Of a stretch of 64,000 nt of DNA, positions 1-8,588 are shown piece after piece (the first letter of the stretch is position 1; every line of letters begins with the position of its first letter). The stretch lies in assembly GCF_002407205.1 (NCBI RefSeq), contig NZ_CP023548.1:892501-956500 (forward strand), read 5' to 3'. Source of the stretch: Rhodobacter sp. CZR27. GTDB taxonomy: Bacteria; Pseudomonadota; Alphaproteobacteria; Rhodobacterales; Rhodobacteraceae. The notes under the pieces are model-generated. The model was not told the DNA's origin. It searched no databases and was given only the letters and a program-made list of their open reading frames with translations. A program made the translations under genes and the position numbers.

Positions 1-273
1 CCCGCTTCGGCATGGTCTCAATTAGCCCTCTGATTGTGGCGGCACTTTGGTGGCCGATGGGTTTTTTCGGGCTCGGAGGAAATGCAGCCCCTGCTTCCGC
101 AAGTGGTCCCATCCGAAAGATAATTGTCGCTTCGCTTGACGCGCCGGGCAGGGGAACTGTGGGAAATCCGCCGTATTTTTGGCAAATCCGGCCTGGTCCG
201 GCGCCGCGATGTAGCCCCGAGGGTGGCCTTCTTCTAGAATCGCGGGAAAACAAGGACGAGCAGGCAGTCTTTC

Positions 274-1161
274 ATGCGCACGTGGACAGGAGTGGTGATT
301 CTGGGCGCGGTCTTCGCGCTCGCAATGCCCGGCCTCGCCATGGCCGAGCTGACGCCGGCCGACGCCTTCACCTTCCGCAGGGTGAAGCCGCCCTCCTCGG
401 GCGCTGCGAAGCGGATCACCGTGCAGATCGACCCGGCCGAGCAGGCCCGCCGGCTGGCGGCGCTGCCGAAGGTTCAGCCGCGCAAGCCCGAGGCACCGAA
501 GCCGCCGGCGCAGCCCTTCCTGCCCGACGCGGGGGCCGCCGAGCCGGGTCCCTCGCCGAAGGGCACCTCCTACGCCTGGTTCTGGGACAAGGTGCCGGTG
601 GCGATTGGTGCCGTGCAGGGCCGGTTCCCGCTGGCGCTTGCCTCGCTGGCGCAGGGGCCGGGCGGTGCGGCGGTGCGCGCGCCCCGCATGCAGCACCTGC
701 AGCAGATCGCCGAGCGCCACGGCGTCGAGATCCTGAAGGCGACGCTGGGAACACGGGTTTCGCCCGCCCTCGTTCTGGCCGTGATCGGCATCGAGAGCGG
801 GGGCCGGGTGGATGCGGTCAGTTCGGCCGGCGCGCAGGGCCTGATGCAGCTCATCCCGGCGACGGCGAAACGGTTCGGCGTGGCGGATGCGACGGATCCC
901 GTGCAGAACATCCGGGGCGGGGTGGCCTATCTGGACTGGCTGATGGGCGAATTCGGCGGCGATCCCCTGATGGTCCTGGCCGCCTACAATGCTGGCGAGG
1001 GGGCGGTGAAGGCCAACGGTGGCGTTCCGCCCTATGCCGAGACACGCGACTACGTGCCCAAGGTGCTGGCGGCGTGGCAGGTGGCGCAGGGCCTGTGCCT
1101 CACACCGCCCGAGCTGGTCTCGGACCCCTGCGTGTTCCGCATCGTCTCGGCCGGCCTTTAG
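274..1161 (+). CDS. Secreted lytic transglycosylase (SLT/Goose-lysozyme fold)
   Basis: The protein is 295 residues, predicted to be exported and to cleave the glycan strands of peptidoglycan in the periplasm. An N-terminal signal peptide ends near ...GLAMA-E. A Pro/Ala-rich linker follows (about residues 50-105). The catalytic SLT domain lies at about 150-270, with the family motif I-E-S-G-G (putative catalytic Glu174), the G-L-M-Q-L motif, and A-Y-N-A-G-E-G around residues 237-243. The C-terminal tail carries two cysteines that could form a disulfide. The gene stands alone, convergent with the glycosyltransferase downstream, and no strong promoter was recognised upstream. The family assignment is firm; the precise physiological role (recycling, envelope remodelling) cannot be read from sequence. 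Confidence 0.9.
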   Translation: MRTWTGVVILGAVFALAMPGLAMAELTPADAFTFRRVKPPSSGAAKRITVQIDPAEQARRLAALPKVQPRKPEAPKPPAQPFLPDAGAAEPGPSPKGTSYAWFWDKVPVAIGAVQGRFPLALASLAQGPGGAAVRAPRMQHLQQIAERHGVEILKATLGTRVSPALVLAVIGIESGGRVDAVSSAGAQGLMQLIPATAKRFGVADATDPVQNIRGGVAYLDWLMGEFGGDPLMVLAAYNAGEGAVKANGGVPPYAETRDYVPKVLAAWQVAQGLCLTPPELVSDPCVFRIVSAGL

Positions 1162-1177
1162 CCGAGGGTTTCCTTAC

Positions 1178-2122
1178 CTAGGGGCCGGGCTTCTCGCGGC
1201 AGACGAAGCCGAACTCGTCCGCGATGCGCGCCCGGATCATCGCCGCGTCATAGCGCTTGCGGCCGTTGCCCTGATCCGCCCAGACCGACCGGCCGGAGTG
1301 GCCCTGCCAGGGATGCAGGAACCAGGGATCGGATCCGTCAGGGCGGAACGGATCGGTGAAGCGCCATCCCCGGGCGATGGCGCTGGCGAACCAGTAGGCG
1401 CCGATGTCGCCGCCGTCCTCGTTGTTGCCGAAGTGGATGCCGTCGCGCGCAAGCTCGCGGGCGGCCGCAACGCGGATCATGCAGCACCATTCGTTGATGC
1501 GGCAGGCCCGGTCGCGCCGCCTGCGGCGCAGGCTGGCCGGCGGAGGCGTCACGGGCCAGTCCGGTGTCGGACGACCGCCGGCAAGAATGAATTCGGGCGC
1601 ACAGCCGGACGCAAGGCCGCACCTCCAGCACTGGCCAAGCGGCCCGGCGATCGCAAGACGTGGATCCGTCTCCATGCGCCGTTCCATGAACGTGGCGACG
1701 TCACCCCTGATCTCGACATCGTCGTGAAGCAGCAGCACGAACTCCGCGCGCGATCGGGCCAGCGCCCGCTCGTATCGGATGCTCTGGGGTTGAAACAGTC
1801 CGCGGGTCAGCAGGAAGTAGGCCGACCGAAGCCGATGGCCGGCAGCCAGCCCCGGTCCGAGCAGCCGGAGCGCCATCGCGGGCGTCACCAGCGTATTGCC
1901 CGATCCACCACGGCGCCGCGTCTCGTGCAGGTCCAGTCGCCAGGGGTGCAACCGCTCGGCCAGCGCGGGATCCCGCAGCACGTCGAGCGTCCCGTCGTCC
2001 GAGCTGTCATCCGTGATCCACACGGTGCCGATGCTCGCTGCCGAATGGCGATGCAGGGTCAGGAGCGTGAAGATCAGCGATTCCGGCTTGCGGAACGAAG
2101 GAATGGCAACATCGACCGTCAA
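1178..2122 (-). CDS. Family 2-type glycosyltransferase
   Basis: This is a 314-residue protein that starts directly with the GT-A nucleotide-sugar fold: V-A-I-P-S-F-R-K-P-E near the N-terminus, an acidic D-D-S-S-D-D stretch, and a metal-binding-like L-L-H-D-D-V-E motif near residue 135. It should transfer a sugar from a nucleotide donor, but neither donor nor acceptor can be deduced. There is no signal peptide and no obvious membrane segment, so it is probably cytosolic or peripheral. It is not flanked by polysaccharide genes. The basic run A-S-L-R-R-R-R-R-D and several cysteines in the second half are unusual for this family. Confidence 0.75.
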   Translation of the reverse strand: MTVDVAIPSFRKPESLIFTLLTLHRHSAASIGTVWITDDSSDDGTLDVLRDPALAERLHPWRLDLHETRRRGGSGNTLVTPAMALRLLGPGLAAGHRLRSAYFLLTRGLFQPQSIRYERALARSRAEFVLLLHDDVEIRGDVATFMERRMETDPRLAIAGPLGQCWRCGLASGCAPEFILAGGRPTPDWPVTPPPASLRRRRRDRACRINEWCCMIRVAAARELARDGIHFGNNEDGGDIGAYWFASAIARGWRFTDPFRPDGSDPWFLHPWQGHSGRSVWADQGNGRKRYDAAMIRARIADEFGFVCREKPGP

Positions 2123-2194
2123 GGGACACCTCGGAAGAGGGCGCCGCCGCCGGCGCCGACCATGGCTATCAGCTGCCGCTCAGGCCATGCGCGC

Positions 2195-2485
2195 TCAGGA
2201 CGCGAACACGTCGGCCCATTCCGGGTGACGCTGGCGCTGGGCGTTGACGAAGGGGCAGAGCGGCACCACCGTGAAGCCCTCGGCCCGGGCGTCCGCCACC
2301 AGACGCTCGACGAGGGCGCGGCCGGCCCCCGTTCCGCGGAAACTGTCGGGCACCCCGGTGTGATCGGCGATGATCCGCGTGGGCGAGAGGACGGACCAGG
2401 TCAGCTCCGCCTCCTCGCCGCCCCGGCGGATGACGTAGCGGCCCTTGGTCGGGCCGCTCTCGCGCTCGATGACGAAGTCAGTCAA
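2195..2485 (-). CDS. Small GNAT-type N-acetyltransferase (YjdJ-like)
   Basis: The protein is 96 residues, matching the compact single-domain acetyltransferase family that binds acetyl-CoA through V-P-D-S-F-R-G-T-G-A-G-R-A-L (residues about 43-58). The following V-P-L-C-P-F-V and the C-terminal H-P-E-W are typical of this subgroup. The substrate is unknown. The start overlaps the end of the CoA-transferase B-subunit gene by 8 bases, so it is most likely the last gene of that operon and translationally coupled to it. Confidence 0.8.
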   Translation of the reverse strand: MTDFVIERESGPTKGRYVIRRGGEEAELTWSVLSPTRIIADHTGVPDSFRGTGAGRALVERLVADARAEGFTVVPLCPFVNAQRQRHPEWADVFAS

Positions 2486-3107
2486 CGATCGTCGCCTCGG
2501 TTGCGGCGCGGATCTCGGCCTCGGTCACGCCATCCGCGCATTCCACGATCCTGAGGCCGCCCGGCACCACGTCGAGCACGCCGAGGTTGGTGATGATGCG
2601 GTTCACCACGCCCTGTCCGGTCAGCGGCAGCGTGCAGTGCTTCAGCACCTTCGATTCGCCGTGCTTCGAGGTGTGGTCCATCACCACCACCACGCGCCCC
2701 ACGCCCGCCACGAGGTCCATCGCCCCGCCCATGCCCTTGACGAGCTTCCCCGGGATCATCCAGTTCGCGAGGTCGCCGTTCTCGGCCACCTCCATCGCGC
2801 CGAGGATCGCCATGGCGATCTTGCCGCCGCGGATCATCGCGAAGCTCTGCGAACTGTCGAAATAGGCGGTCTTGGGCAGTTCGGTGATCGTCTGCTTGCC
2901 GGCGTTGATCAGGTCGGCATCCTCCTCGCCCTCATACGGGAAGGGGCCCATGCCGAGCATGCCGTTCTCGGATTGCAGGGTCACCTCGATCCCCTCGGGG
3001 ATGTAGTTGGCCACCAGCGTCGGGATGCCGATCCCGAGGTTGACGTACCAGCCGTCCTGAAGCTCTTGCGCCGCGCGGGCAGCCATCTGGTTGCGGTCCC
3101 AGGCCAT
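2478..3107 (-). CDS. scoB: 3-oxoacid CoA-transferase, subunit B
   Basis: A 209-residue beta subunit of a succinyl-CoA:acetoacetate-type CoA-transferase, which moves CoA between a dicarboxylic acyl-CoA and a 3-oxoacid. The N-terminal W-Y-V-N-L-G-I-G-I-P-T and the S-E-N-G-M-L-G-M-G-P segment, containing the conserved glutamate that forms the acyl-CoA thioester intermediate, are both present. Length is normal for the family. It follows the A-subunit gene by 15 bases on the same strand and overlaps the acetyltransferase downstream. The exact acid (acetoacetate versus 3-oxoadipate) is not fixed by the sequence. No beta-ketoadipate genes are nearby, so acetoacetate is favoured. Confidence 0.92.
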   Translation of the reverse strand: MAWDRNQMAARAAQELQDGWYVNLGIGIPTLVANYIPEGIEVTLQSENGMLGMGPFPYEGEEDADLINAGKQTITELPKTAYFDSSQSFAMIRGGKIAMAILGAMEVAENGDLANWMIPGKLVKGMGGAMDLVAGVGRVVVVMDHTSKHGESKVLKHCTLPLTGQGVVNRIITNLGVLDVVPGGLRIVECADGVTEAEIRAATEATIVD

Positions 3108-3122
3108 GATCGTCTCTCCCCC

Positions 3123-3821
3123 TCAGGCGCGCTTGCGGACGGTGCGCTGTTCGATGCGTTTCTCGTGCTGGCCTTGGATCAGGCGGTGCACGTAGATCCC
3201 CGGCAGGTGGATGTGGTCGGGTTCGAGGCTGCCAAGCGGCACGATCTCCTCGACCTCCACCACGCAGACCTTGCCGCAGGTCGCCGCCGGAGGGTTGAAG
3301 TTCCGGGCGGTCTTGCGGAAGACGAGGTTCCCCGACGGGTCCGCCTTCCACGCCTTCACGATCGAGAGATCCGCGACGATCCCGCGTTCGAGGATGTAGG
3401 TATGGCCGTCGAACTCCTTGTGCTCCTTGCCCTCGGCGATCACCGTGCCCACGCCGGTCCGGGTGTAGAAGCCCGGGATGCCCGCGCCGCCCGCCCGCAT
3501 CCGCTCGGCGAGCGTGCCTTGCGGATTGAACTCCAGCTCCAGCTCTCCGCTCAGATACTGGCGCATGAATTCGGCGTTCTCGCCGACATAGGAGGAGATC
3601 ATCTTCTTCACCTGCCGCGTCTCGAGCAGGACGCCGAGGCCGAAGCCGTCCACGCCGGCATTGTTCGACGCGATGGTGAGGTCCTTGGTGCCCGCCTCGC
3701 GGATCGCCTGGATCAGAAGCTCGGGAATGCCGCAGAGGCCGAATCCGCCGGCCGCGATCAGCATTCCGTCGAACAGCAGCCCGTCCAGCGCGGCGGACGC
3801 GCTGTCATAGACCTTCTTCAT
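3123..3821 (-). CDS. scoA: 3-oxoacid CoA-transferase, subunit A
   Basis: A 232-residue alpha subunit that pairs with the B subunit just downstream. It begins M-K-K-V-Y-D-S-A and shows the CoA-binding [12 protein letters not shown] motif near residue 30 and the S-N-N-A-G-V-D region typical of alpha subunits. The start at 3821 is chosen because a perfect GGAGG lies seven bases in front of it. A longer in-frame extension to 3956 is open but looks like untranslated leader. It heads the three-gene operon scoA-scoB-acetyltransferase, read away from tRNA-Leu. Confidence 0.93.
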   Translation of the reverse strand: MKKVYDSASAALDGLLFDGMLIAAGGFGLCGIPELLIQAIREAGTKDLTIASNNAGVDGFGLGVLLETRQVKKMISSYVGENAEFMRQYLSGELELEFNPQGTLAERMRAGGAGIPGFYTRTGVGTVIAEGKEHKEFDGHTYILERGIVADLSIVKAWKADPSGNLVFRKTARNFNPPAATCGKVCVVEVEEIVPLGSLEPDHIHLPGIYVHRLIQGQHEKRIEQRTVRKRA

Positions 3822-4139
3822 CGATACCTCCCGAAAATTCTCGCAGGAATTTGTGGCGAAGCCTCTGCAGCCTGTCAATCGCCGTGCCGCGCTGCGGCGT
3901 GGCCCGGACGCGGCGTCCTGCCCGCAGACCGGGAGTGCTGCCGCCGCCACGGACAAGCCGGGGTAAGGGGACGATGACCCGGATCTTCCCCTTGTGCCGC
4001 GGACCCGCAGGCTCGCGGACGTGGTGTAACGGAGGCAGCGAATGTCAGATCCGGCCGCTTCCCGGCGGCCGGTCCGTCAAGGAGGGACCTCAGCAGCTTC
4101 TTGCCCCCGTCGCCGCGTCGGTTATTGTCGCCCCGCGCC
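3822..4139. other. Intergenic region between scoA and tRNA-Leu
   Basis: This stretch of about 318 bases separates two divergent units. It must hold the scoA promoter on the minus strand and the tRNA promoter on the plus strand. I see no supported gene in it. An in-frame upstream extension of scoA covers part of it but lacks its own ribosome binding site. Confidence 0.6.
4101..4128 (+). promoter_or_regulatory. Candidate sigma-70 promoter of tRNA-Leu
   Basis: TTGCCC at 4101-4106 and TATTGT at 4123-4128 are separated by 16 bases. The second box ends 11 bases before the mature tRNA 5' end, which fits a short leader. The -35 is close to TTGACA in its first three bases only, so this is a plausible but unproven call. 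Confidence 0.4.
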
Positions 4140-4225
4140 GCCCGCGTGGTGAAATGGTAGACACTGGGGACTTAAACTCCCTTGGCCGGAAGGCCGTGCC
4201 GGTTCGAGCCCGGCCGCGGGCACCA
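4140..4225 (+). tRNA. tRNA-Leu (anticodon UAA)
   Basis: The acceptor strand GCCCGCG at 4140-4146 pairs with CGCGGGC at 4215-4221, followed by discriminator A and an encoded CCA at 4223-4225. The anticodon loop C-U-U-A-A-A-C gives anticodon UAA. The long variable arm (around 4180-4197) is typical of class II leucine tRNAs, and the T loop TTCGAGC is canonical. The last 16 bases are repeated at 9722-9737, so the gene is the insertion target of the integrative element downstream. The tRNA itself remains intact. Confidence 0.96.
4210..4225. repeat. attL core (16-bp direct repeat in tRNA 3' end)
   Basis: The repeat covers exactly the 3' strand of the T stem, the 3' strand of the acceptor stem, the discriminator base and CCA of tRNA-Leu. 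It is identical to 9722-9737. Recombination inside this segment leaves a functional tRNA at the left end. Confidence 0.85.
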
Positions 4226-4280
4226 TTGGCATCGGCCAAGCCTATGTAGTTCAACGATTGCAGGACGTTACCAGCCTCCG

Positions 4281-4301
4281 AGGTACACGATCAGGTACAC
4301 G
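4281..4301 (+). repeat. Two AGGTACACG direct repeats, possible integrase arm sites
   Basis: AGGTACACG occurs at 4281-4289 and again at 4293-4301, a 12-bp spacing. A third copy in the same orientation lies at 9643-9651, about 70 bases inside the right end. Tyrosine integrases commonly bind short direct repeats flanking the core; the positions fit that role, but binding is inferred only. The second copy overlaps the ribosome binding site region of the integrase gene. Confidence 0.45.
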
Positions 4302-4314
4302 GGAGGTCCACATC

Positions 4315-5682
4315 ATGGGGTTGTCGTTGACGCTCAAGCATCTGAAGCAGCTTGGTCCAGGCCGCTATGCATACCGGCGGCGGGTGCCGGAATCGGCCAA
4401 GACCGCGATGGGGAAGGGCGAGTTCAAGCGGGTCTTCACGGCCAATGGCGCGGCGGCCGTGGCGAAGGAACATGCCCGCATCACCGCCGAGTTTGACAGG
4501 GCCGTGATGCAAGCGGCGAAGGTCGGGATGGGCGGTGCCAAAGACCCCACGCCTCGCGAAGCTGCCGAGGTCAACGCTCTGAGGGCCAGCGATCTGCTGC
4601 GTGGCGTTCATGGCGTCTCCGACGAAGACGAGGCGCGCGAACTGCTGGCAGACCTCCTTGGCGAGGAGAAGGCCGACCCTGCTCTGTATCGGGCCGTCAA
4701 GTTCCCCGCCAAGGCTCCCCCCGCACACACCCTTGAGGATGCCCGGAAGCTGTACCTGAAGGAGAAGCTGGCGGGCGGCGAAGGGGATGAGAACCGACAC
4801 GCTGCCGAGCGTCTGGCAAGGGTCTTCGCTCGGGTCGGGGAAGCCTTGGGTGATCGCGCCCGCACATGCGCGCTTTCCGACCTCGTGCGCGAGGATGCCC
4901 GGAAGGTGCGCGACCACATGCTCGCCTGCCCGAAGAAAGGTGGCGGCACGCTCTCTCCTGCATCCGTGCGGCGGGAAATGAATACCCTCTCCGCTGTGGT
5001 GAACTTCGGCCTGACGGAGTTCGACCTCCGGGGCAAGGTCGCGAACCCGTTCGAAGGTCTCACGATCACCGGCGCAAGCAGCGGCAAGGCGATCACGGAG
5101 GCCGACAAGCGCGACCCTCTGCCGGTGGAGGTCATTACGGCCATGGGCCAGAGGCTGACGGGGAAACTGGTACTCCTCTGGCGTCTCCTCGCGGGAACCG
5201 GCTGCCGTCTTGCCGAGGTCGCTGGGCTGCGGGTGCAGGACGTGGTCTTGACGGGTCCGGTGCCTCACATCCGGGTCGCATGGCACGAAGACCGACGGCT
5301 GAAAACTGCCGCTTCAATCCGCTCGGTGCCCCTAGTTGGTGACGCTCTGGGAGCCGCCAAGGAGGCCGTCAAGGCAGCCGACGGGGCCGCCGTCCTATTC
5401 CCGCGCTATGCCCGCCCACGCGGCTCCGACGCGGCCTCTGCCATCCTGATGAAGCATCTCCGCAAGGAGACGACGAACCCTCGGCACACGGTCCACTCCC
5501 TGCGGCACAACATGAAGGACAGCCTCCGCTTGGCCGGGGTCGAGAAGACCGTTCAGGACCTGGTGCTTGGCCACGCTTCGCCCTCAATCGGGGAGATTTA
5601 CGGGGGCGAGGCGGCGCGGCTGGAGGTGGCCCATCGGGCGCTTCTGAAGGTGGCCCAGAGCGTTGAGCCAACCTCCTCTTGA
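4315..5682 (+). CDS. int: Tyrosine recombinase / site-specific integrase
   Basis: The protein is 455 residues and would integrate and excise the element at tRNA-Leu. The C-terminal catalytic domain contains the full active-site set: Arg298 in G-T-G-C-R-L-A-E-V, His394 and Arg397 in H-S-L-R-H, His420 in L-G-H-A-S, and the nucleophile Tyr429 in G-E-I-Y-G. The N-terminal 150 residues resemble the SAM-like core-binding and DUF6538-type arm regions of integrases in alphaproteobacterial islands. The ATG at 4315 is preferred because GGGAGG lies eight bases upstream. An upstream in-frame ATG at 4258 would overlap the repeats. The nucleophile and both Arg are intact, so it could be active. Confidence 0.93.
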   Translation: MGLSLTLKHLKQLGPGRYAYRRRVPESAKTAMGKGEFKRVFTANGAAAVAKEHARITAEFDRAVMQAAKVGMGGAKDPTPREAAEVNALRASDLLRGVHGVSDEDEARELLADLLGEEKADPALYRAVKFPAKAPPAHTLEDARKLYLKEKLAGGEGDENRHAAERLARVFARVGEALGDRARTCALSDLVREDARKVRDHMLACPKKGGGTLSPASVRREMNTLSAVVNFGLTEFDLRGKVANPFEGLTITGASSGKAITEADKRDPLPVEVITAMGQRLTGKLVLLWRLLAGTGCRLAEVAGLRVQDVVLTGPVPHIRVAWHEDRRLKTAASIRSVPLVGDALGAAKEAVKAADGAAVLFPRYARPRGSDAASAILMKHLRKETTNPRHTVHSLRHNMKDSLRLAGVEKTVQDLVLGHASPSIGEIYGGEAARLEVAHRALLKVAQSVEPTSS

Positions 5683-5956
5683 TCATTGGTGGAGCAATGC
5701 CATCAATTGTCGGCGGAGGTGTCGGCCAGTTCCAATGAAGTGCGGCCCACGCGAGTGTCTCGCGCGACATCATCGGTAGCGGTCATCGGGCACTCGGAGA
5801 AGATCAGCTAGAACGCAATGACGCAGCGCTATGTCGGCGGACTGACGGACCTTCAGCTTCGAGCCTGCGCGAAGTCTAACATCCTCGTGATTGCGGTTCT
5901 GCCAGCGGCTTCTCTAAAGTAAGATCACACAGGCGTTAGTTTTTTGGTAGCCTCTT

Positions 5957-7099
5957 ATGATATTGACAGATGGCGATCAGGTCATGACTCAAGTCTTTGA
6001 ACTCCCGCGGCAATCGGATGCCGGAGGCTTCTATCTCCACTTCACAGGCGGCTTCCGAGCGGCAAGTGTCGCCAAAGGCGAGTGGAGAATAGAACCCGTT
6101 CTTATCAACGGGAGACCATGTGCTACGGGACCTCTGTCGATGGAGCAGCTTCAAGCGGTGGCCGAGGCAAACAAATTTCAAGCAGTCGCATTCCAGCGGT
6201 TTGGTTGGACGGATGGTGTCTACTATTCGAGTTGGGGGCCCATCATACCTGGCAAGAAGAACCACTTTGAGGGACCTGCTGATCTTTGGAGAAGCATCGC
6301 TCAAAATAACACGCAATCCCGCATCGCAGGGCGTTTCGATTCGAATGAACGTCCGGCGGAATTGGCGATTGCTGAAATATTAGACGAAAAAGGACCAGTT
6401 GAAGCGCTCGCCGACTATATCAGCCTCAGTTTGCGCGCCATGGACATCAGCGTCGAGGAAATTGCAGAGCACTATCACGAACAACTGGTGAACCATATGG
6501 CTGCCGGACGTGTGGATGCTGAGAGGTCGGCGGACACGCTGTCAAAAACCCTCTACGCTCATGTTCACTCCTTCTTCTTGCATCTAGGAGCTGCGAGAGA
6601 CTACCTCGCTGCGCTTGTGGCTTGCCGCGTCAGTCTCGATCCTGCAAAAACTGACTCGATGGCCAAACTTGTTGACAAGCTTCAACAGGAACGATTGCCT
6701 GATGACGCTTTGCTGAATCTCCTGTTCTCAAGCGAGAACATTGCTGCGCACGCGCATAAGAAAGGAAAGTACTCCACCGCAGGGTGGATAAAAGAAGTGA
6801 CCGACATCCGAAACGAGTTGATACATAGGCGCCCCTACGGCTCACGGTTCGTAGAGCGCTGGGGCTGCGCAATTCCGTCGCAAGAGAATGCCGGCCTGTT
6901 TCGCTATTACCGCCCCATGAGATTGAACGCCAGCGCCGAGCATGACGTATTCGATGTTCTCCACCGCCACTACGCACGATGCGCCGATCTATTTTACAGA
7001 GCTGCGAAGGCATCAGGGTATAACACCGCAATGATGCACATTACAGACAAGGATGTGATCTCGCTCGACACTGAGAACGCGACGAAGCCTGACGACTAG
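5957..7099 (+). CDS. HEPN-like protein, candidate defence or toxin gene
   Basis: I do not recognise a named family for this 380-residue protein. The first 110 residues are a mixed region with several aromatic positions (G-G-F-Y-L-H-F, W-G-P-I-I-P-G). Residues about 130-370 look almost entirely helical. Within them, A-A-R-D-Y-L-A-A-L around Asp215 followed by D-I-R-N-E-L-I-H at 283-290 (Arg285, His290) matches the R-X4-H signature of HEPN ribonuclease domains, which occur in many abortive-infection and toxin-antitoxin proteins. No signal peptide or membrane segment is seen. The gene is visibly AT-richer than its neighbours and uses codons rare in the flanking genes (ata, tta, aaa), indicating recent transfer. 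An alternative start is the ATG at 5984. Function in defence is inference. Confidence 0.7.
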   Translation: MILTDGDQVMTQVFELPRQSDAGGFYLHFTGGFRAASVAKGEWRIEPVLINGRPCATGPLSMEQLQAVAEANKFQAVAFQRFGWTDGVYYSSWGPIIPGKKNHFEGPADLWRSIAQNNTQSRIAGRFDSNERPAELAIAEILDEKGPVEALADYISLSLRAMDISVEEIAEHYHEQLVNHMAAGRVDAERSADTLSKTLYAHVHSFFLHLGAARDYLAALVACRVSLDPAKTDSMAKLVDKLQQERLPDDALLNLLFSSENIAAHAHKKGKYSTAGWIKEVTDIRNELIHRRPYGSRFVERWGCAIPSQENAGLFRYYRPMRLNASAEHDVFDVLHRHYARCADLFYRAAKASGYNTAMMHITDKDVISLDTENATKPDD

Positions 7100-7318
7100 C
7101 TGGTTCAGCCTATTCAGCAGAAGGGCTTTGTAGGCTGCCATTGGCGCTCTTCAAGGCAACTCGGGTCGGGGCTTTCCTTGGACCAGCCAAGCTGCTGCCG
7201 TAGGTCTCTCCATCTCGGCGTCGACTTGACGCGGGTGGTTCTGCGAAGTGGTACTACGTGGCGTACATCCGAGACCACATCATTGATGTGTTCCTATGGT
7301 GATGTGGAGTTAGGGGCG

Positions 7319-8173
7319 TCAGAAGTCGGCTGCTTCCGTCTCGGCTGCTCGGATGGGTTCCGCGAACGTGCCCCCTCGGGTGTCCGTGTCGAACTCGTCG
7401 TCCCCGAACAGGAACTCGGCCATCGTGAGCAGCTTGCGCCGGCCGACCGCGAGCATCAGCGCCTCGGCTGCAAGATGCTCGTCTTTCCACGGCAGCCTGC
7501 CGAGAGCTTCGCGGATGGCCTTGCCATAGCGCTCGATCTGCTCCAGCCGCTCGGCGTCCGTCATTTCCGGCCGGTCGGTCATCTCGGGCAACTCGATCTT
7601 GCTGTCGCGCCACCACTGGCCGCTCGGCGTCTTGGACTCGGCCATCATCACCTTCAGCCGCTTGCGCATCCGGTCGACTGTGGCAGCGCCAACGCCCGCC
7701 GCCGCTGCGATGATTTTTACGGTGAGCCGCTTGCCGGGCAGCCGCACCAGTGCCCATGCCGCATCCGTGCGCTCGGTCTTGGTGAGCGGGAGCGTGTCGC
7801 GGGAGTTGGCCTTCACGGCCTCCAGCATGGCCGCCGAGCGGTCGCCCTGAAGGACAACTGCCGGGATGCGCTCATGCAGGCCCTTCGCGGTGGCGTAGGC
7901 GGCCAGCCGATGGTGCCCGTCGAGCAGCACGAAGCGGCCGCTGGCGTGACCTTCGTCATCGACCTCCTGCCAGACCAGAACCGGATCGAGATCGCCTGTT
8001 GCGCGGAGCGTCTGGACGAGGCCCCGAACGTGTTCCTTGTGGATGCCGATCTGGCGGAACCGGAAGGCGTCCTCCGCGGCGATCTCGCGGGCAAGCAGGT
8101 AGCGCTGTGTGCGGTTTTCAGTCGTGGCGTTGGTGTCTGCGGAAGGGTCGGGCTTGCGGAGAGCGTTGGGCAT
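7319..8173 (-). CDS. ParB-like nuclease/partition-domain protein, orphan
   Basis: The 284-codon frame encodes an N-terminal ParB/Srx-type domain. Motif L-L-D-G-H-H-R-L-A-A-Y (about residue 85) is the ParB box II-like signature, and I-G-I-H-K-E-H-V-R-G-L precedes it. A helix-turn-helix-like segment follows (K-I-I-A-A-A-A-G-V-G-A-A-T-V-D-R). No ParA gene accompanies it. Such stand-alone ParB-like proteins in islands often act as regulators or nicking/CTP-binding accessory factors rather than true partition proteins. The start at 8173 is preferred: AAGGAC lies in front of the ATG, and the 86-residue upstream extension is of low complexity and improbable. It lies downstream of the serine recombinase gene on the same strand. 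Confidence 0.8.
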   Translation of the reverse strand: MPNALRKPDPSADTNATTENRTQRYLLAREIAAEDAFRFRQIGIHKEHVRGLVQTLRATGDLDPVLVWQEVDDEGHASGRFVLLDGHHRLAAYATAKGLHERIPAVVLQGDRSAAMLEAVKANSRDTLPLTKTERTDAAWALVRLPGKRLTVKIIAAAAGVGAATVDRMRKRLKVMMAESKTPSGQWWRDSKIELPEMTDRPEMTDAERLEQIERYGKAIREALGRLPWKDEHLAAEALMLAVGRRKLLTMAEFLFGDDEFDTDTRGGTFAEPIRAAETEAADF

Positions 8174-8588
8174 GGCGGTGTCCTTGGGGTGGTCGGAAGG
8201 TGCGCCGGGCGGCGTCCTGAGCCGCGGGAAGAGCGTGGCGGCGGTGTGGTGCCGCTGCATCGGCGCGTCAAATGCGGAGTTGTATGATGTGACCAACTGC
8301 CGGTCTTGAGCCATCGTCGTGGCATGCGACCTGAAGCCGGGGTGCCAAGTCAATGGATGCCGCGCCCCCGCTCTGCCTTGCACCGGGAAGAGCATGGCCG
8401 TGGAGCCTCCATGGTCGAGATGCGCCATCACATGCAGCTTGAGGCATATATGGGTTGTATTCTATGGGGGGAAATCGGGCAGCCCGCCGGAGGCCCCGGG
8501 AGAGGCGCTGGACGGCATCAACCGGCAGGGGCATCAACCCCCCCTGCGCCTGATCGCCAGCGGCCCTCGGCGGCCCCTCCCGGAATCT
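8174..8588. other. Gap between ParB-like and recombinase genes
   Basis: About 415 bases lie between two minus-strand genes. The part nearest 8173 should hold the promoter and leader of the ParB-like gene. A hairpin of GCAGGGG (8525-8531) with CCCCTGC (8541-8547) lies just beyond the recombinase stop codon but has no T run, and GCATCAACC is repeated across it. An open extension of the ParB-like frame reaches 8431 without a convincing ribosome binding site. No other gene is supported. Confidence 0.5.

Noticed and set aside
5683..5956. Additional small gene between integrase and the HEPN-like gene
   Set aside because: No frame has a ribosome binding site or recognisable product; it reads as leader and promoter sequence for the downstream gene.
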